A DNA stretch of 64,000 nucleotides from Acheta domesticus. Its lineage: Eukaryota > Arthropoda > Insecta > Orthoptera > Gryllidae. The notes beneath the pieces were generated by a model, which did no database searches, was not told the DNA's origin, and saw only the letters and a list, made by a program, of their open reading frames with translations. Below are positions 32,180-44,278 of the stretch, piece by piece. The position numbers and the translations under genes were made by a program. Numbering within the stretch: position 1 is the stretch's first letter; each line of letters begins with the position of its first letter. Where the stretch lies: positions 137,627,775 through 137,691,774 of the forward strand of contig JAHLJT010008756.1 in assembly GCA_031308135.1 (NCBI GenBank), written 5' to 3'.

Positions 32180-33240
32180 GAGAAAAAATAGAATTCATGG
32201 CTTAGCCAAAAAATGTTAACTTTCGATGCAAGAACAACATTGGCACCAATAAAACGTTTTTGAAATGGGTTTACGATTGGCACAAACCTCATAAACACCC
32301 CATTTTCAGCCTTTTCCGCTACTATTTAGAAAATAACGAATATATATTATTTAATTGTAGTTTTATTATCGGAAATTTGGCTGAGGTGGAGCCCACGTTA
32401 TCCCGCAATAATTTTATGGTCATCAAACACAACTTATTTTACTAAAACAGTATGCCACAGTCCGAATATGGTAAATTTACGTTAAAACCATAGAAATACA
32501 CACTTTTATAAAAGCTACAGCTCCCGTAAATGTTTATTCAAAATACTTTTTTAATTCAGAATTAAATTCGCGCTTAAATTTTTAAATGTGATATTGCTAA
32601 GTGGTAAGTTGTTGAAAATGTATATCGTGATAGCTTCAAAGCGAATCACAAAGCTGCATTTTGTGTTCGTTATTTTAAATCGTCCAGAGTTAAAAGTTTG
32701 TGGTTAGTGAAGTTATTTTCCCTGTTTCAAATGGAGCAATCGATGTGTGTGGCCCACAAAATATCAAAACTTGTGAACTTTCTATCTCATGATTTTTTCA
32801 TATGTGCCGAGTTATTATCCAGTAAAAATCAATACCCTGAAGAATGATATAAGAAAATACCCTTAAGAACTTACTACTATACTTTACAAAGAGGTGACAA
32901 TTGAATAAGTGTCATGAAGAACTTATCACAGCCAATTTGATTATTTGTGTCAAAAAACAAACAAACTTGTAAAACGTTGCATTTTTTGCTAGTTATGAAA
33001 GAAAACATCATTAAAATGTACGATATTGGCTACAATTCAATTAACATAAATTATGATTAATTGAATTAATTTAACAGTAAGCTCATTTTTGATAAGCTAT
33101 GCATATCTCGAATAACAATTCAATGGATCTACATGTGCCAGATATATGCAATGCGACAAATGAACCAAACTTGAACATTTGCTGAACCTGCGTTGTTTTC
33201 TTTATGTACACAGTTCTATAAAAATTGAACTTCAAATAAG
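32180..33240. other. AT-rich stretch, nothing recognised
   Basis: No supported exon. Isolated short open frames only. Confidence 0.35.
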
Positions 33241-33249
33241 GACATCCAC

Positions 33250-33482
33250 AATCTTTTGAAAAAATTAGTTTTCGTATTTTCTTTTAAGTAAATGCAATTT
33301 TTCTTTCTTGTCTCAAAACGGCTTCAATTTCTTCTTTCACTTTTTTCCTCGGTTAGCGCCAAGGACGCTTGAAAAATAGCACAGGCCCCCTTTTTGTTGA
33401 ACTCCCTGAATTTTCGAAAATTTGCGTAAGTTAGAAATACAGCGAGAAAGTGTGTGCTGTTGTTGGAGCACTACGTTCCTTG
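33250..33482 (+). mobile_element. HINE-like element, 3' fragment
   Basis: A family module (CGGCTTCAATTTCTTC), a CGAAAATTTGCGTAA segment, and the 3' end GAGAAAGTGTGTGCTGTTGT followed by TGGAGCACTACG. The hairpin arms GTGCT/AGCAC are kept but the final CTAG is changed. CpG-rich DNA follows. Confidence 0.55.
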
Positions 33483-33489
33483 AGATTCT

Positions 33490-35140
33490 CGTGCACACGC
33501 CCCGCGCTGTGAATCCCCTCGTCCGCAAGCAGCCACCGCGTCATGTCTCGCGCGCCAGGCGATAATTGAAAGGAGCGCTGTTACACCGCGAGGACATCCG
33601 CCCAAACACGTGTTTTTGCGCCTTTGCGCAACTTTTTGCGCATTTTAAACAAAACAGAGGGGGTTGTCATCGCCAGGATTACGTACACGGCGCCTTATGA
33701 AAAAGACGGATAATAGAATCTTTCGAAACTTTCCTATTACTGAATAATTTCAAGAAAACCTGTTAAATTCGCATTTTTTTAATTTCTGAATTTTCACAAA
33801 AATTAGTATTACATTCTGCAATAAAATAAACATAGACATGTTTTTGAAAAGTATATATATTAATAACGATATCTTACAAATAATCAATGAGAATAGTGAA
33901 CGTAAGTACTTTTGTCAGCAAATTACTCACAAAATGTGTAAATAAGATACGGTCTGGTCATTTACATAATATAAGACATTCAGTGTTACGCACGATAAGC
34001 ACGACAAATTGGATAATTAATTGCATTCTGAATTGCAGTAAAGTAATAATTGAGTTAACATTCTGAATGAGTGTTTGTAGTAGGAAACAAGTACATGACA
34101 AATTTCTTTCTTGATTTCGAACTGATTTGCAGTATCCTCTGTCGCACATTATTTACCATTGTCTCGCAATAGAAATGCAATATATTTCGTAGGGTCCCAA
34201 GAAAGAAGGGCTCTCTGATCTGGAATGACAGAATCGTTACCCGACGTTTTGTTTGCACAAACTCGACAAAACTGCACTGCACATTTGGAATCTCTTCCAT
34301 TTTATGTAAATTCTGCTATGAGATGTAATTTAGAAATGTAGTTGTGATGCATATCTTAAAAACAATAATTATAGAAATAAATTAGAATGTAAGGAGGAGA
34401 AAATAGGATTGAGTGCATAGACAATCTGAATTTTAATACGAATAGCAATTCCTTAGTTTCAGGATTTTGCTTTTGGGTTTTGGTTTTCCCTTTAGATTTG
34501 CTGTTCATTAACCCTGCAATACTCGCGTCATGTTTCGTCACAAGCTACATATATAGCTTAAGTTAAAATTATATTTTAACCATTATAATTTTCGTAAAAA
34601 CCTTATCAGTATTCAGTTCAAAATATTTATTTGAATGTGATGTGAAAGTTATTTAACTTTAACACTATGACGTTTAAATCTACTAGTTTGGTCTCTCGTA
34701 TGGAAAATGGGGATAAATGAGGTCTATTTAATAATCAAAATCTTTTATTTCTCCATTTTATAAGTCATTACGAGCAGTAGTGATGACAGAGCATCACTAT
34801 TGTGTGTAACAATAGCATGTGACTCTTACTCGTCTTTCGGATTTCCTGCATGGTTAAATTTCCATTATCCATAAAAGTATTGATTTCGCAGGTATAATTG
34901 TACCACTGCCGACTTAATAACTATGTATCAACAACGTGCTTACATTAAAAGGCTCAGAATAAATATTCTCTTAATTGATTCTCCGTCTCACTTGAAGAGT
35001 GCGTGTATGTCGGAGCTGAAACGTGAGTGAACCATAGGTGGTAACGGAAGTGAAAAGAGATTGCAGGATTAGTGATACGAATTCTGATTTGGTTCCGAGG
35101 AAATTTGAAATACTCTTATGACCCTCCTTACGTGATGAGA
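33490..35140. other. Mixed stretch with weak ORF at 34055-34300
   Basis: A small CpG-rich part at 33490-33620, then AT-rich DNA. A minus-strand 81-codon ATG frame at 34055-34300 starts MEEIPNVQCSFVEFVQTKRR and reads fairly protein-like, without splice or polyA support. Confidence 0.25.
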
Positions 35141-35149
35141 ATTTGTCCC

Positions 35150-35545
35150 GTAATTGTTGCTTTACTCTTTCTTCTCATTCTCTTTCTCCTCTATTTCTTA
35201 ATATCCTTTTTATCATTCTATTTACTTCTCCACATTTCTCTTGTAGCATCTCCCTCTCTCTCTCTCTCTCCATTTTTCCTTTTTACCTCACCCGTCTCTC
35301 CCACACTCTCCGTCTTACACCCTCAGCCCCTCTCCCCCTTTCTCTGTTCCATTCTCTCTTCCTCTCTCTTTCTCACTGTCCCTTACTGTCACCCCACCGA
35401 ACGCTGTCCTTGTCTCATAAACACTCTCTCACTTCCCTCTCATTCCTTCTCACTTCCACATCCTCAGATCCTTCCATTTTTCCTCGCATTTCACTTGCGT
35501 TCCTCGGCCTCTCCCTCATTCCGTCCTTCTTGCACGCGCCAGCGC
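35150..35545. repeat. Polypyrimidine tract (C/T-rich), about 390 bp
   Basis: The plus strand is overwhelmingly C and T, with runs of TCTC (35250-35275). The Ser/Leu/Phe-rich frames over it are compositional. It leads directly into a CpG-rich block and the 14-bp array. Confidence 0.85.
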
Positions 35546-35916
35546 CGCCTCAATAAACCCACCGCGCCCCGCGCGCACGACCTGTGCGCGGCGCGGCGGC
35601 GGGCGGCGGGCGGCGGGCGGCGGGAGCCGTCGTCCCGCGTGGCGCCGGCGCGGCGCGGCGCGGCGCCGCGTGCTTCTCTTTTAAAAACTAATAAAGCATA
35701 ATCGCCGACGCGCGGCGACGCGTCGCGCGGCTGCCCGCGGGCGCAGGCGGCGGCGGCGGCGGCGAGGGGTCAGGGCTGCGCTGGACGCGGCGACCGGAGA
35801 AAGTGCCGCGCCGCGGCGACACACATACCCGCGCGGGCCGCGCCGCGCCGCGCAGCGGAGGCGACACTGGCATCTACGGCGCACGCCCGCACTCCACGCC
35901 TCACCCGCACCTCGGC
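35546..35916. other. CpG-rich block flanking the 14-bp array
   Basis: Includes a (GGCGGGC)n-like run at 35596-35624 and a GGCGC-repeat at about 35645-35670, then GC-rich unique DNA up to the first 14-mer. Confidence 0.7.
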
Positions 35917-38900
35917 AGTCCGACGCCTCGAGTCCGACGCCTCGAGTCCGACGACCCGAGTCCGACGCCCAGAGTCCGACGCCCCGAGTCCGACGCCCCA
36001 AATCCGACGCCCCGAGTCCGACGCCCCGAGTCCGACGCCCCGAGTCCGACGCCCCGAGTCCGACGCCCCGAGTCCGACGCCCCGAGTGCGACGCCCCGCG
36101 TCCGACGCCCCGAGTCCGACGCCCCGAGTCCGACGCCCCGAGTCCGACGCCCCGAGTCCGACGCCCCGAGTGCGACGCCCCGAGTCCGACGCCCCGAGTC
36201 CGACGCCCCGAGTCCGACGCCCCGAGTCCGACGCCCCGCGTCCGACGCCCCGAGTCCGACGCCGCGAGTCCGACGCCCCGAGTCCGACGCCCCGCGTCCG
36301 ACGCCCCGCGTCCGACGCCCCGCGTCCGACGTCCCGAGTCCGACGCCCCGCGTCCGACGTCCCGAGTCCGACGCCCCGAGTCCGACGCCCCGAGTCCGAC
36401 GCCCCGAGTCCGACGCCCCGAGTCCGACGCCCCGAGTCCGACGCCCCGAGTCCGACGCCCCGCGTCCGACGCCCCGCGTCCGACGTCCCGAGTCCGACGC
36501 CCCGAGTCCGACGCCCCGAGTCCGACGCCCCGAGTCCGACGCCCCGAGTCCCGACGCCCCCGAGTCCGACGCCGCGAGTCCGACGCCCCGAGGTCCGACG
36601 CCCCCGCGTCCGACGCCCCGCGTCCGACGCCCCGCGTCCGACGTCCCGAGTCCGACGCCCCGAGTCCGACGCCCCGAGTCCGACGCCCCGCGTCCGACGT
36701 CCCGAGTCCGACGCCCCGAGTCCGACGTCCCGAGTCCGACGCCCCGAGGTCCGACGCCCCGCGTCCGACGCCCCGCGTCCGACGTCCCGAGTCCGACGCC
36801 CCGAGTCCGACGCCCCGAGTCCGACGCCCCGAGTCCGACGCCCCGAGTCCGACGTCCCGAGTCCGACGCCCCGAGTCCGACGCCCCGAGTCCGACGTCCC
36901 GAGTCCGACGCTCCGGAGTCCGACGCCCCGAGTCCGACGCCCCGCGTCCGACGTCCCGAGTCCGACGCCCCGAGTCCGACGCCCCGAGTCCGACGCCCCG
37001 CGTCCGACGCCCCGAGTCCGACGCCCCGAGTCCGACGCCCCGAGTCCGACGCCCCGAGTCCGACGCCCCGAGTGCGACGCCCCGAGTCCGACGCCCCGAG
37101 TCCGACGCCCCGAGTCCGACGCCCCGAGTCCGACGCCCCGCGTCCGACGCCCCGAGTCCGACGCCGCGAGTCCGACGCCCCGAGTCCGACGCCCCGCGTC
37201 CGACGCCCCGCGTCCGACGCCCCGCGTCCGACGTCCCGAGTCCGACGCCCCGCGTCCGACGTCCCGAGTCCGACGCCCCGAGTCCGACGCCCCGAGTCCG
37301 ACGCCCCGAGTCCGACGCCCCGAGTCCGACGCCCAGAGTCCGACGCCCCGAGTCCGACGCCCCCGAGTCCGACGCCCCGAGTCCGACGCCCCGCGTCCGA
37401 CGCCCCGAGTCCGACGCCCCGAGTCCGACGCCCCGAGTCCGACGCCCCATGTCCGACGCCCGAGTCCGACGCCCCGAGTCCGACGCCCCGATCCGACGCC
37501 CCGAGTCCGACGCCCCGCGTCCGACGCCCCGCGTCCGACGCCCCGAGTCCGACGCCCCGAGTCCGACGCCCCGAGTCCGACGCCCCGAGTCCGACGCCCC
37601 GCGTCCGACGCCCCGAGTCCGACGCCCCGAGTCCGACGCCCCGAGTCCGACGCCCGAGTCCGACGCCCCGAGTCCGACGCCCCGCGTCCGACGCCCGAGT
37701 CCGACGCCCCGAGTCCGACGCCCCGAGTCCGACGCCCCGAGTCCGACGCCCCGAGTCCGACGCCCGAGTCCGACGCCCCGAGTCCGACGCCCCGAGTCCG
37801 ACGCCCGGAGTCCGACGCCCCGAGTCCGACGCCCCGAGTCCGACGTCCGAGTCCGACGCCCCGAGTCCGACGCCCCGAGTCCGACGCCCCGAGTCCGACG
37901 CCCCGAGTCCGACGCCCCGAGTCCGACGCCCGAGTCCGACGCCCCGAGTCCGACGCCCCGAGTCCGACGCCCCGAGTCCGACGCCCCGAGTCCGACGCCC
38001 CGCGTCCGACGCCCCGAGTCGTCGCCCCAGACGCCCCGCGTCCGACGCCCCGAGTCCGACGCCCCGAGTCCGACGCCCCGCGTCCGACGCCCCGAGTCCG
38101 ACGCCCCGAGTCCGACGCCCCGAGTCCGACGCCCCGAGTCCGACGTCCCGAGTCCGACGCCCCGAGTCCGACGCCCCGAGTCCGACGCCCCGAGTCCGAC
38201 GCCCCGAGTCCGACGCCCCGAGTCCGACGTCCCCGAGTCCGACGCCCCGAGTCCGACGCCCCGAGTCCGACGCCCCGCGTCCCGACGCCCCGCGTCCGAC
38301 GCCCCGCGTCCGAGTCCCCGAGTCCGACGCCCCGTGTCCGACGCCGCGAGTCCGACGCCCCGAGTCCGACGCCCCGCGTCCGACGTCCCGAGTCCGACGC
38401 CCCGAGTCCGACGCCCCGCGTCCGACGTCCCGAGTCCGACGCCCCCAGTCCGACGCCCCGAGTCCGACGCCCCGCGTCCGACGCCCCGCGTCCGACGCCC
38501 CGCGTCCGACGCCCCGAGTCCGACGCCCCGAGTCCGACGCCCCCAGTCCGACGCCCCGAGTCCGACGGCCCCGCGTCCGACGCCCCGCGTCCGACGCCCG
38601 CGTCCGACGTCCCGAGTCCGACGCCCCAGTCCGACGCCCCGAGTCGACAACCCGAGTCCGACGCCCCGCGTCCGACGCCCCGAGTCCGACGTCCCCGAGT
38701 CCGACGCCCCCAGTCCGACGCCCCGCGTCCGACGCCCCGCGTCCGACGCCCGCGTCCGACGCCCCGCGTCCGACGTCCCGAGTCCGACGCCGAGTCCGAC
38801 GCCCCGAGTCCGACGTCCCGAGTCCGACGCCTCGAGTCCGGACGCCCCGCGTCCGACGCCACGAGTCCGACGCCCCCGAGTCCGACGCCCCGAGTCCGAC

Positions 38901-39476
38901 GCCGCGAGTCCGACGCCGCGAGTCCGACGCGCCGAGTCCGACGCCCCACGTCCGACGTCCCCGAGTCCGACCGCCCCGAGTCCGACGCCCCCAAGTCGAC
39001 GCCCCGAGTCCGACGCCCCGAGTCCGACGCCCCAAGTCCGACGCCACCGAGTCCGACACCCCGAGTCGACGCCCCCACTGTCCGGACGCCCCGAGTCCGA
39101 CGCCCCGAGTCCGACCGCCCCAAGTCCGACGCGCCGAGTCCGACGCCTCACGTCCGACGCCCCGAGTCCGACGCCCCGAGTCCGACGCCCCGCGTCCGAC
39201 CCCCACGTCCGACGCCCCGAGTCCGACGCCCGAGTCCGACGCCCCAAGTCGACGCCCCGAGTCCGACGCCCCGAGTCCGACGCCGCGAGTCCGACGCCCC
39301 AAGTCCGACGCCCCACGTCCGACGCCGCGAGTCCGACGCCCCGAGTCCGACGCCCCAAGTCCGACGCCCTGAGTGCGACGCCCCGAGTCCGACGCCCCAC
39401 GTCCGACGCCCCGAGTCCGACGCCCCGAGTCCGACACCCCATGTCCGACGCCCCGAGTGCGACGCCGCGAGTCCGA
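35917..39476. repeat. 14-bp GC minisatellite, about 254 copies
   Basis: Tandem units CCGACGCCCCGAGT with point variants (GCGT, CCCAGAGT, GACGTCC) and occasional 1-base gains or losses. Central units are the most uniform; both edges, especially the right one after about 38250, are increasingly diverged with indels. Because 14 is not a multiple of three and the unit has no stop in any phase, open frames over 1000 codons appear on both strands with a 14-residue repeat. These are artefacts. Some units contain the palindromic core GACGTC. Confidence 0.98.
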
Positions 39477-39479
39477 ATG

Positions 39480-39910
39480 TCTGTCGCACGCGCGGTATTT
39501 TTTTTGGTATATTTTTGCTGACTCAAGCGCTTCTGAACAGAAGTTCTACACCACCCACCGCACTCTCAAGTGTTAAGCGTGTCTTCGCTCCATATTCTGC
39601 TCCTGCGATTTTCAAATATCGCCCGGAATTATTACGGGATCGTTATGTCTGACAAGTAAATCCATTTCCCCCAAGACAGTGTCACAGCAAAAGCATACCC
39701 AAATGTAGGAGAACGTTTTGAAAATAGCGTTTATTGCCAATCCTGTCCAAACCAGGGCATAGAACAAACCAATAGTCGAGAGACATTTTTTCACGTATTA
39801 CAATTTCGCAGAGCATGTGTGTAGCGAAAAACGAGATCAACAATTACGTGGGCTAGTAGCGTGTGAAGTGTAATACATTGCAATAGCGAAGCATTTCGGT
39901 GCGCTATCGC
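39480..39910. other. Stretch without recognised gene
   Basis: Unique sequence between the array and the next GC-rich block. No supported exon. Confidence 0.35.
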
Positions 39911-39919
39911 CGCTGCTTT

Positions 39920-40279
39920 GGGCCGTTTGTGTTCTGTTCCCAGCGCCTGCGCGCGGCCAGGGCCGCTCGCCGCCGCTCACTTCCTTCCGCTGCCCTCTCT
40001 CTTTCCCGCGCAATGCGCTACAGCAGCGCGTTGAGACATTACACGGCTTCTGTGTGTATGAATGCATAATCCGAATAAATTGCAAAACCAACTTCATTAT
40101 TCAAGTTTTCTTTCCGCTCCGGACTGTGACCATGGCCCGCCTTTCGCCTCTTTCGTCAGGTCGCAGCGCGCCGCGTGGACAAGACGGCGCTGGGAGAGTC
40201 GCCGGTAAAAATTGCAGGACGTCTGTTCGCCCCGATGGTCGAGGTCGCCGAGGCACGAAAAAGAGAGGTGGATTAGGTG
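39920..40279. other. GC-rich block with left copy of a flanking direct repeat
   Basis: Contains GGTCGAGGTCGCCGAGGCAC and GGATTAGGTGT just before the family H element (about 40230-40279). A diverged copy lies on the other side at 40909-40960. Confidence 0.5.
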
Positions 40280-40884
40280 TAGTGATGGCAAATTTTACCA
40301 AAACATGCATACATCGAAATTTCGATTCACCAGTAAACGGTTTTCGAAGTTGATGGAAACATAGACAAAAACATCGATGTTTAAAATAACAATGGTTTAA
40401 ATGCGAGAAAACAAATGGTATTCTCTCATCCTGTTTCCATTTTGAATTAAAGTACTTAAAAGAAATATCAGTATAGTTAATTGTTTGGTCACATATAAGT
40501 AATATGATAATAATAATTTTTAACGAGTGTAAAGAAGGGGGAAAAAAGGAACATCGTGTTTTGCTACTGTTCCATTTATTCACTTTCATTCATAAATCAT
40601 CGAAGTAAAATGTCTTGGTTCTAATAAACATATCACATAAATATTAGATTAAAGTATATTCTGCCTTAAAGCATTTCGTCATCCTCATTTTCTAATCAAT
40701 ATTCTATATAGGCAAGGTTCAAATGCATTTTAGACATATTATCACGTACAAAATCATCGAAAAAGCTAACATAAACCTTTTTCTGGAAAAATACATCGAT
40801 TTGAAAAAAAGAATCTGCATATTATCTTCGATGTTTCTAGTGTCAAATATTGATGTTTTAAAAACAGATTTTTTCCCACTCCTA
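40280..40884 (+). mobile_element. Family H element with hAT-like ends, most complete copy
   Basis: Begins TAGTGATGGCAAATTTTACC and ends TTCCCACTCCTA, so the ends pair as TAGtgaTGGcAAA with TAGgagTGGgAAA. Candidate 8-bp target sites ATTAGGTG and ATTGCGGG agree at five positions only. Palindromes AACATCGATGTT and related forms cluster at both ends (40370-40385; 40795-40870). The interior matches 26430-26640 inverted and 58090-58260 direct. There is no transposase. hAT-like is inferred from the terminus style and 8-bp spacing. Confidence 0.55.
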
Positions 40885-40908
40885 ATTGCGGGATCCCGGC
40901 CGCGCCGG

Positions 40909-40960
40909 TGGTAGAGGTCACCAAGGCACGAAAAACGCCGCTAGCGAGGTGAGTTAGGTG
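40909..40960. repeat. Right copy of the direct repeat flanking the family H element
   Basis: GGTAGAGGTCACCAAGGCAC..GAAAAA..GAGGTGAGTTAGGTGT corresponds to the left flank with about 80% identity and one insertion. It is too long and diverged for a target-site duplication. Confidence 0.6.
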
Positions 40961-40974
40961 TGTTGCTTGATGGA

Positions 40975-41535
40975 TTAGTGAATCCGGGCGCATCAATTGC
41001 TAAGGTCATTAGTCCCGTTAGGGTGGCACAGTTTTTTCTCTCGTCAGAGTGCGGTGATCTCCAGCTGGATGATGAGATCTGGCGCCTACCTATCTGTCGG
41101 CTAGCGGGTTTTCCTCAAGGAGGTGCCTCCCACAAGCGGCGCACCGCCCCACACGGGACAACCCTAAGCTCCAGAATGATCTTCCGACTAGTGTGATATT
41201 GTAGTGCATGTGAAAGTAAGGGGATTATGATAGGACAAGGAAGTGGAAAGATCGCGCGCGGTCCGTGTCCCGTCTGTTAAGGAACTATTCCGGCATTTGT
41301 TTGGTGTTGGTTGTAGAAACCACGGAAAAATAATAACTAGAGCCACCGGCCGCTAGAACACGCCTGCTGGCAACAGCCGATCTCCATCTGTAAGCTATCT
41401 AATGAGATCTCTGTTTAACGATCTCTGTTTAACGAGGGTCGAAAATCCAGTCGCCGTCGGGAGTGGAACCCAAAGACCTCCCGGTCAGAGGCATTGCAGT
41501 ACCATCAGTTGACACCCTGAGCCGCCCCTCCGGGA
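40975..41535 (-). mobile_element. SINE-B copy, near full length
   Basis: A reverse-oriented complete element: tail at 40975-41030, body, and tRNA-like head at 41460-41535 with a box-B-type GGGTTCCACTCCC and A-box-type GGCTCAGGGTGTCAACTGAT on the minus strand. One small duplication (GATCTCTGTTTAACGA twice, 41405-41440) lies between body and head. Confidence 0.87.
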
Positions 41536-41539
41536 TTAG

Positions 41540-42590
41540 GGGCGTTGCGGGTTTACACCTTTTCTCATTTATCATTAAAAGCCAAGATTTTTGTTTGAAA
41601 CATGCTTTCATTCAAACGAGGTTCCGCAACTCACCGATTGCAGACCCCACGAAACGCACCGAGCATACCCTGATCGCGCCCGAGCTTCCTGACGCCCCGC
41701 GCGCCTCATACACACTGTTGCTTGGCAAGCGCGGGCATTTCATAACTGCTAGAACAAGAAGACATCACGCATTCAATAAATTAAAAGAGTTATGTTATAA
41801 ATAAAGTAATATTTATTGACTCCTACAAATACAGTATTTTTTTCTAAGTTGTTGAGTATGCGTACCTTGCGTACATGAAGGACACGCCATTGGTACAAAA
41901 CAAATTTAAAAGTAGAAAGGAATTTTTCACCTTGTAATATTTAATGACCAAAGACACAGATTCCAGACTCATAGGCATCTCAAGTGCAATCCAAGATCAG
42001 ATATAAGTAAAATAAATTGAACGACAGAAAGTATAAAGCGACGTTTACACGTGACTAACGAGAAGAGAAGTGAGCTCTAAAAAGGAAGCAATAACAATCA
42101 CGTAATTCCAATTAAAACATTCGTTATAAAGATATTAAATTATAAATAAAAGTTTTATGTAATAATATGGACAACAATAAATCATGCTGGTATTCACGAA
42201 AAACATTTAACTTGACAATTCACGCTTCGCTACACGAGTCAAAGTTGGTAATGAGACTGGGGCCTTCGACCCATGCGTATAACATAAAACGTCATTGTGT
42301 CCGTCAAACACATAACTTCCAACACATTTTGAGCATCAACTATTTCAAATCATTAAATCGCGCCATTTGCATTTCAACTAAAAAGCGCAATGCTCTCGTT
42401 CCCACCTCTCCTCCTTGGCTTTCGTTCACCGACCTTGCTTCGCAGGAATCGACTCGCCACGAGAAGGGGCTCGACCCGCACGTACACATCGCAAATAAGG
42501 GCCCGTGGGCCAATGTGGTTGATGTTGTTTCGGGGCGGGGCAACTCCGATGAGGCCCCGCCTGGAGGAGGGTGAGTCCCAGACAGCGAGA
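41540..42590. other. Stretch without confident gene
   Basis: AT-rich, then a moderately GC-rich part (42390-42600). A plus frame of 135 codons at 42167-42574 begins with ATG but changes composition halfway and has no splice or family support. Confidence 0.3.
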
Positions 42591-42619
42591 GGCAGTTGTC
42601 CCACTCGCTGCGAGAAGGG

Positions 42620-43110
42620 ACAAGATTTATTTATTTATTTGTCAAAAAAACATTTTTAACACAAAATTTATTTGTAAAAACTATATATGACGTGTGGGGA
42701 AAGAGATTTACCTGCGCACATTTACTTGAGAGCCAGAATTTTAAAAAAAAAAGAAAACGAAAAATGAATTTAGAAAATAATTATTTTAGAAAAATAAAAA
42801 TATTTGAAAAATGTTTGTTTCCGAGTTATAGAAAATCAATTTCAAAGGTAAATGAACAACAAGCAAAAGGAGTGTTCAACAAAACGTGCGCACAGTGAAG
42901 CTACATTTACGTCCAGAAGCAAAACAAGGAGCCAGCTCAGCATTTGCTCAATGGATCAGGGAAACTGGACAAAAACCTGATCAAGATGGGGGTCATTGAC
43001 CCGGAAGCTGAAGTACATTACTTGTTACAGGCATATTTAATATTTTTTTAAAATGTATACAATACAAACGTAAACTAATTCATTGTTTTGTTACAATAAA
43101 CATTTTTTTT
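42620..43110 (-). mobile_element. Repeat family C, copy 1 (LINE/SINE 3'-end-like)
   Basis: About 490 bp repeated at 46905-47402 with roughly 90% identity, and diverged at 48680-49205. It starts TTTATTTATTTATTTGTCAA; read on the minus strand, this is an element ending in TTGACAAATAAATAAATAAA, the type of simple-repeat tail seen on many non-LTR retrotransposons. No reverse transcriptase is included. Confidence 0.7.
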
Positions 43111-43162
43111 CACGATCAGTACTACAGTGTAAGTACTAGAGTGTACTACTTCGTAAGTACTA

Positions 43163-43656
43163 CAGTGGGACGTCGATTTTCCAAACTAATTGGGACCAGG
43201 TACAGTTCGGATATTCTAGAATTCGGATAACCGAACACAGTGTCAATGTAGGCTACCGTTGCACTAAAAGGTTGCAGGTTTTCTGCCAACAACGAACATT
43301 TCGAGTGAATGACAGCATTTACAATTGGTTGTTTGAAAATGTACTGTTAGTTCTCTTGCACTTAAAAGTGGTGAAAATCTTTCTTCTGCTAATAATTAAC
43401 ATTTTCAGTTCTTATGCATTATTGTAGGATTTGTCAAGGTTCACTGAATGCAGATAACTGACCATAGTACAGTATCTCGTTAATATTTTATCACTGTCAG
43501 TCATATCGGGGATCATTCTCAATATTCAATATTACAGAAGAAAATAAATAGGTAGAGTGTACGGCACCTCATTAAAAAATAATTATTCAGAGAAAATATG
43601 AGTTCGGATATTTGACGTTTCGGATGATTGACGTTCGGGTAATAGACATTCCACTG
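43163..43656. mobile_element. pogo/Tigger-like non-autonomous element
   Basis: Terminal inverted repeats CAGTGGGACGTCGATTTTCC and, inverted at the right end, CAGTGGAATGTCTATTACCC (about 15 of 20 match). Sub-terminal TTCGGATA motifs recur in inverted arrangement. The left flank is TA; the right flank is AA, so the target duplication is imperfect. No transposase. Confidence 0.7.
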
Positions 43657-43839
43657 AACATATCGAAAATTCGGGCGCGTTGGCCGTATCGGTTTCAGAG
43701 TGGGGGCATTATGGCGAGCGCAATGGTTGGCCCGTCTGTAGATTAACCAATTTCCGGCCAACGAGAAGAAGTTGATACTCGCACCTAAGATGTGATTACT
43801 CAATCTTATGCACTTTCAGGTTTGCTATACGAATCTTAC

Positions 43840-44099
43840 TGAAGAGTAATGACGTTGATGCAATCGTTGACAAGCTCCGCGTGGATTTCAGACCGATGAG
43901 ATTCGAATTCTAACAGCTTAACTCCTTCCCCTTGGGTATCAGCTTCAACGAAGCTGTACCCCTGACAGCCGCCAGGCATTTCATCCACTCCGTTATCATC
44001 ATTAACAAGGATCTTGGGAGGGGGCAATCCGCTGTAGTAGCCACCGCCCTCCTCAGCTAGATTCTCTGAGATCTCCCAGAGCAGTGATGTCAAGGTCTT
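43840..44099 (-). CDS. Candidate internal exon, unknown protein
   Basis: A minus-strand acceptor CTACTACCAGTAG precedes 260 nt of open frame, and the segment ends at a donor-type TCA|GTAAGA. Encoded pieces include SLLWEISENLAEEGGGYYSG, LPPPKILVNDDNGVDEMPGG and LLEFESHRSEIHAELVNDCI. Composition is very protein-like, acidic and of balanced complexity. If the donor is not used the frame stops at 43836. Neighbouring minus-strand segments 44090-44467 also read coding-like in other frames, suggesting a multi-exon or frameshifted gene. Family not recognised. Confidence 0.42.
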
Positions 44100-44278
44100 C
44101 TACTGGTAGTAGTGTCACGCGTCGTGGCACTGTAGCATGCCACGAACGTCTCTGCGCAACTAGCGTCATGAAAAGGAACTATTACGAGTAATAGTAACCC
44201 CGGCCGTTTTACAATAGGGATGGCGTTGCCTGATGGCGTGCTAATGATCTTCGTGGAGGGGCGATTTCGTCGTGGCAC

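Noticed and set aside
35681..39652. Open reading frames of more than 1000 codons on both strands
   Set aside because: They are translations of a stop-free 14-bp tandem repeat in every phase. Overlapping frames on both strands show the same 14-residue period and none has start, splice or domain support.
42167..42574. A 135-codon ATG-started ORF
   Set aside because: Composition changes from AT-rich to GC-rich midway. There is no splice or polyA support, and the residue content is not protein-like in the second half.
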